NCBI GenBank assembly: GCA_030613765.1
Contig: JAUWLI010000172.1
Span: 1 to 6,557, forward strand
Source of the DNA: Phycisphaerae bacterium
Lineage (GTDB): Bacteria > Planctomycetota > Phycisphaerae > Sedimentisphaerales > SG8-4
Length of the DNA stretch: 6,557 nt
Direction: 5' to 3'
Shown: in pieces, positions 1 to 5,505 of the stretch
How the letters are laid out: each line of letters begins with the position of its first letter
Position numbering within the stretch: the first letter of the stretch is position 1
The notes under the pieces: generated by a model
What the model saw: the letters and a program-made list of their open reading frames with translations, nothing else
What the model was told of the DNA's origin: nothing
The model's database searches: none
Program-made: the position numbers and the translations under genes

Positions 1-2
1 AT

Positions 3-338
3 GAGCCCTATGTTAACGACAACGCAAAGCGAATCGCAATACTAAAAAAGGTTTTGGCCAACATTCGCAGCGATATAGACCAGGTAGGGGCGGAAGACAA
101 GAATATAAGTACTTCCGGGATGCTTATCAACCAAACGATGAAGACTGTCCTGGACAAGCTGGAATCATCTCCTGTGTTGGCGACAAGGCTGAATCCTTCC
201 GAAGGTCTTGATTTCGACCATATCACACTCGGTGCCGGCAAAATTTGGATGGGGGCCTCCGGTGACATTGTAAATATAAAAATCCGGGTGGACTCATTTG
301 TACGCACGCACGACGACCCGTTTGCCTTAGAAGATTAG
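3..338 (+). CDS. Unrecognised protein, C-terminal part (5' end cut by the window edge)
   Basis: The frame is open from base 3 to a TAG stop at 336-338, giving 111 residues with no start that I trust. A TTG at 54 is possible, but the purine run AAAAAAGG ends only 2 bases before it, and the frame stays open upstream, so the gene most likely begins outside the window. The visible part starts with a charged, probably helical stretch (NAKRIAILKKVLANIRSDID). A mixed region follows, then a beta-rich C-terminus (LGAGKIWMGASGDIVNIKIRVDSF) and an acidic tail ending in ALED. No signal peptide or membrane segment is visible, and I do not recognise a family. It ends 13 bases before the 3' end of the RNase P RNA gene on the other strand, so the two are convergent. 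Confidence 0.6.
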   Translation, partial: EPYVNDNAKRIAILKKVLANIRSDIDQVGAEDKNISTSGMLINQTMKTVLDKLESSPVLATRLNPSEGLDFDHITLGAGKIWMGASGDIVNIKIRVDSFVRTHDDPFALED

Positions 339-340
339 CA

Positions 341-351
341 CTGAAAAAAAT
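341..351 (-). terminator. Possible U-tract after rnpB
   Basis: On the minus strand the RNase P RNA is followed directly by a T run (the complement of the seven A's at 344-350). The closing P1 helix precedes it, but its partner strand lies about 370 nt away, so this is not a classical local hairpin terminator. The U-tract is what the sequence shows; a role in termination or 3' processing is inferred. Confidence 0.3.
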
Positions 352-732
352 AAGAGCGGGTCTGTAAGCCGAGTTCTGTGCGCCGTCACTTCTGACGGGC
401 GGCGGCCATTTATCTTGACCAACTGTTGCCAGTTGGCTCTCCCGATATACGGGATGCGACCTACCTGCTGTTAATACCCGGGCCGAGTACCAGCTGCTTG
501 GTCTTGCAGGCGGCGGGGTTTGCCCTGCCGGGGCCGTCACCGGCACCGCGGTGCGCTCTTACCGCACCATTTCACCATTGCCTGTTTCCCGACGAATCGG
601 GGCCATCGGCTGTGTATTTTCTGTGGCACTTTCCCGCGAGTTGCCTCGGGTGGCCGTTAACCACCACCGTGCCCTGTCCTGCTCGGACTTTCCTCCGGCT
701 TTTTCAAGCCGGCGACCGCCCGACCCACTCTT
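352..732 (-). ncRNA. rnpB: RNase P RNA, bacterial class A
   Basis: This is the catalytic RNA of ribonuclease P, which removes 5' leaders from pre-tRNAs. Read on the minus strand it has the conserved landmarks in order. The CR-I/P4 5' strand GGAGGAAAGTCCGAGC is at about 696-681. The P8-P9 core GGTGCGGTAAGAGCGCACC is at about 570-548. A CAGGTAGGTCGC element (L15-type GGU that meets the tRNA CCA end) follows at about 469-458. The CR-V/P4 3' strand ACAGAACTCGGCTTACAG is at 379-362. P1 closes the molecule by pairing AAGAGTGGGTC (732-722) with GACCCGCTCTT (362-352), with one internal mismatch position that is G-U in RNA. Local hairpins are clean: a P3-like stem 695-712 with a GAAA loop, a 7-bp stem 419-436 with a GCAA tetraloop, and a 6-bp stem 383-398 that fits P18. 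The length of about 381 nt is normal. The exact ends are set from P1 pairing and may be off by a few bases. Confidence 0.97.
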
Positions 733-756
733 TTAATTAACTATTGTCTACTAATG

Positions 757-785
757 ATTATAGCAAAAGTTCGCTGTATTTGCTA
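757..785 (-). promoter_or_regulatory. rnpB promoter with extended -10
   Basis: On the minus strand TGCTATAAT at 765-757 is a perfect extended -10 (TGn plus TATAAT). The -35 position 17 bases upstream (785-780, TAGCAA) matches TTGACA poorly (3/6), which the extended -10 could compensate for. Transcription would start near 750, giving a leader of about 18 nt before the mature 5' end, consistent with processing of the RNase P RNA precursor. The weak -35 lies just upstream of the -10 and touches the TGA stop of nadB (790-792) within a few bases, so the promoter starts right where the upstream gene ends. Confidence 0.7.
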
Positions 786-789
786 CTTT

Positions 790-2400
790 TCAGTTTGCGA
801 TTTCGATATGTTTTTTAAATTGTTCGTCGTCGGTATCGGTGTAATCGCTTCTAAAGTGCACTCCTCGACTTTCCCGGCGCATCCGGGCAGTGCGGGCCAT
901 GAGCAAAGAGACGGTGAGCATATTCTGGCATTCCCATCCATTGGGGCACTCAAAGATTTTGTCCATGACATATCGCTGCCAGAACATGATAATCTCCTGT
1001 GCCTCAGTGAGTGGCTGGGCCGTTCGGGTGATGCCGACATTTCGCCACATAAGGGCTCGAAGGGAGTTTGTAACATCAGGAGCATCCAAACGAGTTCGGT
1101 CTGAATGCGGGATTTGATATTTTATACGCGGGTGCTTGATATGATTAACGCCTGCTTGCTTGCCCTGGGAAGCAAACCGTCCTGCTGTCCTGCCGAAAAC
1201 CAACCCTTCGAGCAGCGAGTTGCTGCCGAGCCGATTTGCACCGTGCAGTCCGGTGGATGCTATCTCACCACAGGCATAAAGATTTTGGACGCTCGTTTTG
1301 CCCGAAATATCGGCCTTCACACCACCAATCATATAATGCGCACTGGGCCTGACGGGGATCAGGTCCCGGATGATATCTATATCGAAACTTTCACATAATT
1401 CGAAAATATGGGGAAATCTTTTAGCAAAATATTCTTTATCGAAGTGCCGAACATCAAGATAGACATGCGTCGAGTTGTTTTTCAGCATGTGGGCCAGGAT
1501 GGCCCGGCTGACAATGTCACGCGGTGCAAGCTCCGCGGATTCGTGATAGTCTTTCATAAAACGGCGGCCTTCGCTATCCAACAGTACAGCACCTTCACCG
1601 CGAAGCGTTTCGGTAATTAAGGCCCTCGAGGCCCCTGCGATGTAAAGCGTTGTCGGATGAAACTGCACAAACTCCAAATCCTGCAATATGGCACCGGCAC
1701 GGTAAGCCATAGCAACGCCATCGCCGGTTGCAACTTCCGGATTGGTGGTCTCGCGATAGAGCTGCCCCGCCCCTCCTGTTGCCAGAATTGTGTTTGGGGC
1801 CCAAATTATCTGGTCGGTCCCGGGTGACCTGTTCCTGTCACGGCCGATAATCCCAACGCACTCGCTGCCGTCGTTCGTGAGCAAATCGACAGTGTAAAAA
1901 CGCTCCATTATTTTTATATTCGGATTTTCCTTCACCTTCCTTATGAGCACCTCTGCAATACCCCGTCCTGTTTCATCGCCGTGGGCGTGAGCGATACGAG
2001 GGTGCGAGTGGCCGCCTTCAAGTGTAGTGGCAATACGGCCGTCAATTTGATCAAACTCAGTACCCCATTGAAACAGCTGCTCGACAAGCTCGGGCCCCTG
2101 TCGAACGACAAAGTCAACTACAGTTTCGTCACTGAGGCCGCCGCCGGTCTTCATCGTATCGGCTATGTGTGCTTCAAATGTGTCTGTTTTATCAAGCACC
2201 GAAGCGATTCCACCCTGGGCCTTCCAGGTGTTACTATTTTCCAAAGTGTCCTTGCAGACGATGATGACGTTGCAGTTCTCGGCCGCCTCGATAGCGGTAC
2301 GAAGACCTGCGATGCCCGCGCCAACGACCAGGCAGTCGGTAAAAAGCTGGTGCGTCGAGTTCGAGTCGATATTTATCAGATAACGTTTAAATTCCGGCAT
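790..2400 (-). CDS. nadB: L-aspartate oxidase
   Basis: This FAD enzyme oxidises L-aspartate to iminoaspartate, using O2 or fumarate as acceptor. It is the first step of de novo NAD synthesis, and its product is passed to quinolinate synthase (NadA). The 536 residues match the family length of about 540. The N-terminal Rossmann site is GAGIAG (27-32), followed by NTWKAQGGIA (57-66). The substrate-site residues expected from the E. coli enzyme are present: E128 in LEGGHSH, H248 in QFHPT, R294 in PRDIVSR and H355 in AHYMIGG. The FAD-contacting block GLHGANRLGSNSLLEG is at 384-399, with a helical C-terminal domain from about 440. E128 in the LEGGHSH context favours NadB over the related succinate dehydrogenase/fumarate reductase flavoproteins. 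The ATG is preceded by AGGCGG four bases upstream, a short spacing, and begins 20 codons before the FAD fold. No nadA or nadC is adjacent; downstream is rnpB with its own promoter. Confidence 0.97.
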   Translation of the reverse strand: MPEFKRYLINIDSNSTHQLFTDCLVVGAGIAGLRTAIEAAENCNVIIVCKDTLENSNTWKAQGGIASVLDKTDTFEAHIADTMKTGGGLSDETVVDFVVRQGPELVEQLFQWGTEFDQIDGRIATTLEGGHSHPRIAHAHGDETGRGIAEVLIRKVKENPNIKIMERFYTVDLLTNDGSECVGIIGRDRNRSPGTDQIIWAPNTILATGGAGQLYRETTNPEVATGDGVAMAYRAGAILQDLEFVQFHPTTLYIAGASRALITETLRGEGAVLLDSEGRRFMKDYHESAELAPRDIVSRAILAHMLKNNSTHVYLDVRHFDKEYFAKRFPHIFELCESFDIDIIRDLIPVRPSAHYMIGGVKADISGKTSVQNLYACGEIASTGLHGANRLGSNSLLEGLVFGRTAGRFASQGKQAGVNHIKHPRIKYQIPHSDRTRLDAPDVTNSLRALMWRNVGITRTAQPLTEAQEIIMFWQRYVMDKIFECPNGWECQNMLTVSLLMARTARMRRESRGVHFRSDYTDTDDEQFKKHIEIAN

Positions 2401-2433
2401 AAAACCGCCTTTAAAACAGAGAAAAATGCAAAA

Positions 2434-2454
2434 CTATAAAACGGCCGTTTTTAG
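2434..2454. promoter_or_regulatory. 14-bp perfect palindrome in the nadB leader (operator-like)
   Basis: AAAACGGCCGTTTT at 2438-2451 is a perfect inverted repeat. It extends on both sides by CTA/TAG (2434-2436 and 2452-2454) if one T at 2437 is bulged. It lies about 38-51 bases upstream of the nadB start and downstream of the candidate nadB promoter, a good place for a repressor operator. As RNA it could form only a small hairpin with a GGCC loop and an A-U-rich stem, so DNA binding is more likely than attenuation. The regulator is unknown. Confidence 0.4.
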
Positions 2455-2480
2455 TTTTTCACTCTACATTTTACACCTTT

Positions 2481-2509
2481 ATTATACCTGAAAATGCGGT
2501 TTTTGGAAA
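2481..2509 (-). promoter_or_regulatory. Candidate nadB promoter
   Basis: On the minus strand a perfect TATAAT (2486-2481) lies 17 bases from TTTCCA (2509-2504, 4/6 match to TTGACA). The start point would be near 2474, leaving a leader of about 74 nt that contains the palindrome at 2438-2451. This is based on hexamer matches alone. Confidence 0.5.
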
Positions 2510-2547
2510 GGGGCACAAAAAAATATAAATAATTATGATTTCTCCTC

Positions 2548-2583
2548 TTGACAACCTGACAACAATACTCTACACTGTATAGT
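2548..2583 (+). promoter_or_regulatory. Overlapping sigma70-type promoters for the PadR operon
   Basis: A perfect -35 TTGACA (2548-2553) is 17 bases from TACACT (2571-2576, 4/6). A second pair, CTGACA (2556-2561) and TATAGT (2578-2583), each 5/6, is spaced by 16. Either would start transcription around 2583-2590, about 75-80 nt upstream of the padR ATG. The second -10 lies inside the GTATAGTATAC palindrome, so a protein bound there would block RNA polymerase. Which one is used cannot be decided from sequence. Confidence 0.6.
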
Positions 2584-2615
2584 ATACTACGCCTTTCAGT
2601 ATAAAGTATAGAGTA
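2566..2615. promoter_or_regulatory. Candidate PadR operator: GTATA cluster within an inverted repeat
   Basis: GTATA occurs four times on the plus strand, at 2577, 2582, 2599 and 2606. The first two form an 11-bp odd palindrome, GTATAGTATAC (2577-2587), and AGTATACT (2581-2588) is also self-complementary. The outer arms TACTCTACAC (2566-2575) and GTATAGAGTA (2606-2615) are inverted repeats with 9 of 10 matches. The cluster covers the -10 and start-point region of the padR promoter. PadR-family repressors commonly bind such dyads at their own promoters; assignment to this PadR is inferred. Confidence 0.5.
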
Positions 2616-2662
2616 GTAATGGGCCTGGAATGTTCTATTAGCTTTTGTTGTGGAGCTCAGAT

Positions 2663-3037
2663 ATGATGCGACTTAGTAAGCAAACCCTTGACGGCAACGT
2701 TGAGACGCTGATTTTAGCTGTTCTCGAGGCCGGGCCAAGCTATGGCTATGCCATTGTCAAAGAGCTGAACGAGCGAGCGGAGGGAATTCTGCAACTCGGT
2801 GAGGGGACTATTTATCCGGTGCTATATCGGTTGGAAGAAAAGAAACTGATAGCCGCAAGGTGGCGCTTAGCCGACAACGGCAGGCAGCGAAAATATTACC
2901 GTCTAATCTCTAAAGGCCACAAAGCCCTTGCCACAAACCGCCGGCAGTGGCAGATGCTCTCGGCCGCGATGGGAAAAGTCCTGGGTTCTGCAGAGAACCT
3001 TCTACCCAAACCTCAGGTAAAAGGAGCGACAATATGA
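2663..3037 (+). CDS. PadR-family transcriptional regulator
   Basis: This is a small DNA-binding protein of 124 residues, most likely a dimeric repressor acting in the cytoplasm. It has the PadR winged helix-turn-helix: LDGNVETLILAVL (9-21), GPSYGYAIVKEL (24-35), the recognition-helix region GEGTIYPVLYRLEEKKLI (46-63) and the wing from W67 through RKYYRLI (76-82). A short C-terminal helix from about 85 is the expected dimerisation element, as in the short PadR-s2-like members. I chose ATG 2663 because GGAG at 2652-2655 lies 7 bases upstream; a TTG at 2645 would put the SD inside the gene. The stop overlaps the next start (ATGA at 3034-3037), so the two genes are translationally coupled. PadR genes are often paired with the membrane protein they control. 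The ligand or signal is not visible. Confidence 0.93.
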   Translation: MMRLSKQTLDGNVETLILAVLEAGPSYGYAIVKELNERAEGILQLGEGTIYPVLYRLEEKKLIAARWRLADNGRQRKYYRLISKGHKALATNRRQWQMLSAAMGKVLGSAENLLPKPQVKGATI

Positions 3038-3744
3038 GTCGGGCATTACAAAAATATCTTGACCAGGTTATTCTCTACGCCAATCGAAAGGAAGAAGAGG
3101 CGGCAAAAATCCGGGTTGAGCTTGAAGACCATTTGCGTCAAAAGACGGCCGACCTTGCAGCCCGGGGCCTGACGCGCGAAGACGCCGTCTTTCAAGCCAT
3201 TGAAGATCACGGCACCGCGCGGACCGTCGGCTATAGTCTAAGGAAGGGCTTTGCGCTGCTGGATGTACGTACTCAGGGCACCGCTCGCGGATTTATCGCC
3301 ATAGGACCAAGGGCGGTCGGAATAATTGCGTTCGGCAATGTTGCGGTGGGCCTGATTGCCTTCGGTAATCTTGCCTTGGGAGCCCTTGCCTTCGGAGCTT
3401 TGGCCATAGCCGGGTTACTTTCAGTAGGAGGTATTTCTCTGGCTCCGCTCGGTGCTGCTGTAGGTTTGGCTGCAGTAGGACGAACCGCCCTTGGGATGAT
3501 AGCCTGTGGAGGGTTGGCCGTTGGATTGCGGATTCCCTGGGCCATTGACGGCGTTAGTCTCCTCAGCGGTGAAAACGGACTACAGTTCCTTCAGCACTTT
3601 CGAACGCATGAAGGAACCGTTGCGCTCATTGCTATAACCCTGTGGCTTTTCCTTGCAGTTCCTGTCTTCAATGGGCTCATGTGTAGTATTAAAAGGAATG
3701 AGTATTTGAGAATCGAAAAAGCTGATCCGAAACTGGTTGAATAA
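3034..3744 (+). CDS. HAAS/permease-prefix-like protein with hydrophobic pentapeptide-type repeats
   Basis: This 236-residue probable membrane protein has no known function. ATG 3034 is set by AAGGAG at 3021-3026 (7-base spacing) and by the ATGA overlap with padR; upstream in-frame starts lie inside padR. Residues 1-75 are charged and helical, with YLDQVILYANRKEEEAAKIR, ELEDHLRQK (29-37) and GLTREDAVFQAIEDHG (45-60). This is the look of the HAAS/permease-prefix domain often encoded beside PadR regulators. Residues 84-166 are glycine/alanine-rich and hydrophobic, with a strict five-residue period: Ala at 84, 89, 94 and so on to 124, then 142, 147, 152, 157, 162, and Gly two residues after almost every one. 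A transmembrane helix follows (about 196-216, VALIAITLWLFLAVPVFNGL), then a basic tail. No transport or enzymatic motif is seen. A membrane-associated partner or effector under PadR control is the best guess. Confidence 0.85.
   Translation: MSRALQKYLDQVILYANRKEEEAAKIRVELEDHLRQKTADLAARGLTREDAVFQAIEDHGTARTVGYSLRKGFALLDVRTQGTARGFIAIGPRAVGIIAFGNVAVGLIAFGNLALGALAFGALAIAGLLSVGGISLAPLGAAVGLAAVGRTALGMIACGGLAVGLRIPWAIDGVSLLSGENGLQFLQHFRTHEGTVALIAITLWLFLAVPVFNGLMCSIKRNEYLRIEKADPKLVE
3283..3531 (+). repeat. Protein-level 5-residue repeat array (A-x-G-x-x)
   Basis: This array encodes residues 84-166 of the preceding protein. It has nine units in register (84-128), an irregular break at 129-141, then five units in register (142-166). 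Typical units are AVGII, AFGNV, AVGLI, AFGNL, ALGAL and AFGAL. The DNA itself is not a clean tandem repeat, since codons differ between units, so the repeat is old and kept by selection on protein rather than by recent slippage. Confidence 0.85.
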
Positions 3745-3758
3745 GAACTCGTTGACAC

Positions 3759-3777
3759 AAGACCGTAGACGGCTTTT
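3759..3777 (+). terminator. Weak hairpin in the convergent gap after the repeat protein
   Basis: AAG-(A)-CCG, loop TAGA, CGG-CTT, then TT: a six-pair stem with a bulged A followed by only a short T stretch. It is the only candidate terminator in the 39-base gap between the convergent repeat-protein gene and bioD. It would serve the plus strand; no matching T run exists for the bioD direction. Confidence 0.2.
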
Positions 3778-3783
3778 CACAAT

Positions 3784-4524
3784 TCATATCCGGGCTAATT
3801 TGGCCCAGTCGCAGTTCATCAAAGAGGGAACAATCACTTCTCCCGGACTTTGCGCCTCGATATCTACGGTTTCATCGAAAGGCACATCGCAAAGGACATT
3901 TACTCCGCTGCATTGGGCTATTATCTCACCGGCGGTCTCTTCAGCAACTGTTGCTTCTGTAGCGTCGTAGCCGTTGAGGACTACGCCGGCGATTTTTAAT
4001 TTGGTGGCGCGGATGCAGTCAATCGTCATCAGCGTATGGTTTATCGTCCCCGGCCCAAGGCGACTGATTACCACCACAGGCAGAGAGAATTCTACCGCCA
4101 AATCCAGCAGGTCAAATTCCACCGTCAAAGGCATGCGCACACCACCGATGCCTTCGATAATCACTATGTCGGAATTTTCGCATATATCTTTGTAAGCGAC
4201 CGCGATACTGTCGAAATCTATCGGGCGTCCTTCCTGGACCGCACCTATAATAGGCGCTGCCGGGGTAATGTAGCCGACGGGAGTAATTGTGGAAATGGAC
4301 AGGTCGCTGTTTGCACAATTAGCCAGGAACTCCGTATCACAACTGGTAAGACCTTCCCAGTGGCGGTTACAGCCGGTTGCAATGGGTTTGAATACACCGA
4401 CTTTTTGGCCGTTATCGGTTAGAATTTTTGCGATGGCGCCTGCTATTAATGTTTTGCCCACGCCGGCTTCGGTGCCGGCTATAAACAGGCCGCTCTTTTT
4501 CGGTAAGTTCAGGTCTATCGGCAT
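3784..4524 (-). CDS. bioD: ATP-dependent dethiobiotin synthetase
   Basis: This cytoplasmic enzyme makes the ureido ring of dethiobiotin from 7,8-diaminopelargonate, CO2 and ATP, the penultimate step of biotin synthesis. The 246 residues are close to the family's usual 220-240. Visible motifs are the P-loop GTEAGVGKT (17-25), KPIATG (46-51, substrate lysine region), EGIGGVRMPL (124-133, the family's EGAGG-PL signature), LGPGTINHTLMTI (156-168, matching the family's G-x-INH substrate loop) and VVLNGYD (181-187). The ATG is the first in frame; an in-frame TAA lies directly upstream. Ribosome binding is weak (GTGGGA about 10 bases away). It stands alone: bioA, bioB and bioF are not in the window. 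It converges on the PadR module with a 39-base gap. Transcription probably starts from the duplicated -10 region at 4565-4603. Confidence 0.95.
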   Translation of the reverse strand: MPIDLNLPKKSGLFIAGTEAGVGKTLIAGAIAKILTDNGQKVGVFKPIATGCNRHWEGLTSCDTEFLANCANSDLSISTITPVGYITPAAPIIGAVQEGRPIDFDSIAVAYKDICENSDIVIIEGIGGVRMPLTVEFDLLDLAVEFSLPVVVISRLGPGTINHTLMTIDCIRATKLKIAGVVLNGYDATEATVAEETAGEIIAQCSGVNVLCDVPFDETVDIEAQSPGEVIVPSLMNCDWAKLARI

Positions 4525-4564
4525 TTACAATTTTCCCACTAAATTCGCCTGATAATACGCTCAC

Positions 4565-4603
4565 ATTATAGCAGTATTATAGCAGTCATAGTACAAAAGT
4601 CTA
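4565..4603 (-). promoter_or_regulatory. bioD promoter with tandemly duplicated extended -10
   Basis: ATTATAGCAGT is repeated exactly back-to-back (4565-4575 and 4576-4586). Read toward bioD this gives two perfect extended -10 boxes, TGCTATAAT at 4584-4576 and 4573-4565. The upstream copy has a usable -35, TAGACT (4603-4598, 4/6) at 16-base spacing; the downstream copy has none. Start points would be about 11 bases apart, with leaders of roughly 35-45 nt. The same nonamer TGCTATAAT forms the rnpB promoter. Confidence 0.6.
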
Positions 4604-4633
4604 CTTTGGGACAATACAATGCAAACTATTGCA
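4592..4633 (+). promoter_or_regulatory. Possible permease promoter and TGCAA-N4-TTGCA dyad
   Basis: Toward the permease, TACAAT (4615-4620, 5/6) has only a weak -35 (TACAAA, 4592-4597, 3/6, 17-base spacing). Overlapping the expected start point is a perfect inverted repeat TGCAA-ACTA-TTGCA (4620-4633), which is operator-like. The remaining 80 bases before the permease start show nothing else I can name. Confidence 0.3.
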
Positions 4634-4714
4634 AAAAGGGCCTAAAACCGATAGATTGGCGAAATTGCAGAAATGAGCTAACAATGAGGAAACTTCGATA
4701 AAGGAGCATATACG

Positions 4715-5455
4715 TTGGAACTGGAACTGTTTGGCTGGATTGTTGTTGCATTATGTGCAACTATGGTGGGGATTACGAAGACTGGGATTCCCGGCATGGG
4801 AATTCTGGTAGTTCCTTTGATGGCCGGCGTTTTGCCTGCTCGAAGTTCTGTTGGAGTGCTGCTGGGTATCCTGATATTGGCAGATTTGTTTGCCGCAGGC
4901 TACCATCGGCATAACGCCAGGTGGCGTCATATACTCCGCCTGCTCCCGCCTGCTTTCGCCGGCATTGTAGCAGGCTACTTCGGCTTGAAGGTCGTCGACG
5001 ATAATCTGCTTAAACCGATTATTGGCGGGATAGTGCTGGCGATGCTGGGCATCAATTACTGGCGTACAAGAGCCAAAGGAAAAGATGCGCAGATTCCAAT
5101 CCAATGGTGGTTTGCAGCCGGGCTTGGCTTCATGGCCGGTGTTACGACTATGATGGCCAATGCGGCCGGGCCGATAATGATTATTTACCTGCTGGCTATG
5201 AAGCTGCCAAAAATCGAATTCGTGGGGACAGGGGCGTGGTTTTTCTTCGTTATTAACTGGCTTAAGGTGCCCTTCAGCACAAAGCTGAATTTGATGACCG
5301 CGGCCTCTGTGAAACTTGATTTAATGATGCTGCCGTTTATTGCCCTTGGAGCGGTGATTGGGATATTTTTTCTGAAACGAATCCCGCAAAAAGCATTCAA
5401 TGCTGTTGTGCAGATTTTAGCCGCTATCGCGGCCATCATACTACTGTTCAAATGA
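4715..5455 (+). CDS. TSUP family permease (sulfite exporter TauE/SafE-like)
   Basis: This 246-residue inner-membrane protein is of the TauE/SafE (TSUP) family, whose members move sulfite, sulfoacetate or other small anions. The substrate here cannot be told from sequence. About eight hydrophobic segments are visible: roughly 5-22, 28-40, 46-62, 75-93, 100-115, 131-162, 169-183 and 203-220, plus 226-245. The family's two-fold layout shows in VGITKTGIPGMGILVVPLMA (18-37) and its counterpart GFMAGVTTMMANAAGPIMII (138-157), each a Gly/Asn-rich reentrant-looking segment, followed by GTGAWFFFVINWLKVPF. The start is TTG at 4715, chosen because AAGGAG at 4701-4706 lies 8 bases upstream and the membrane topology begins at once. 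The gap to pcm is 50 bases with no terminator, so co-transcription is possible. Confidence 0.88.
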   Translation: MELELFGWIVVALCATMVGITKTGIPGMGILVVPLMAGVLPARSSVGVLLGILILADLFAAGYHRHNARWRHILRLLPPAFAGIVAGYFGLKVVDDNLLKPIIGGIVLAMLGINYWRTRAKGKDAQIPIQWWFAAGLGFMAGVTTMMANAAGPIMIIYLLAMKLPKIEFVGTGAWFFFVINWLKVPFSTKLNLMTAASVKLDLMMLPFIALGAVIGIFFLKRIPQKAFNAVVQILAAIAAIILLFK

Positions 5456-5505
5456 ATGATGCCTTAGAAAACAAAATTGGTTTGCAAAACAGGTATTAAA
5501 AAGCG

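Noticed and set aside
1..45. ATG at base 1 with a 14-codon frame
   Set aside because: It stops at TAA 43-45 and is out of frame with the longer coding sequence over the same bases; chance.
223..740. Open frames on both strands across 352-732 (for example plus 426-740 and minus 223-546)
   Set aside because: The region is a clear RNase P RNA gene with conserved structure; the GC-rich stems leave chance open frames.
1981..2439. Plus-strand 152-residue frame opposite nadB
   Set aside because: It lies antisense to the FAD domain of a complete, well-supported nadB; composition is unlike a real protein and no SD is present.
2645..2662. Upstream TTG start for padR
   Set aside because: GGAG at 2652-2655 would lie within the coding region, and it is ideally placed for ATG 2663.
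3273..3545. Minus-strand 90-residue frame rich in repeated Ala-Pro words opposite the repeat protein
   Set aside because: It is the antisense shadow of the A-x-G-x-x array; the repeats and the open frame follow from the Ala/Gly codons on the plus strand. No SD or independent signal.
4565..4586. CRISPR or satellite repeat
   Set aside because: Only two contiguous 11-bp units without spacers; better explained as a duplicated promoter element.
4684..4701. Five-codon leader ORF (MRKLR) just before the permease
   Set aside because: It overlaps the permease SD and is too short to separate from chance; no matching attenuator structure is visible.
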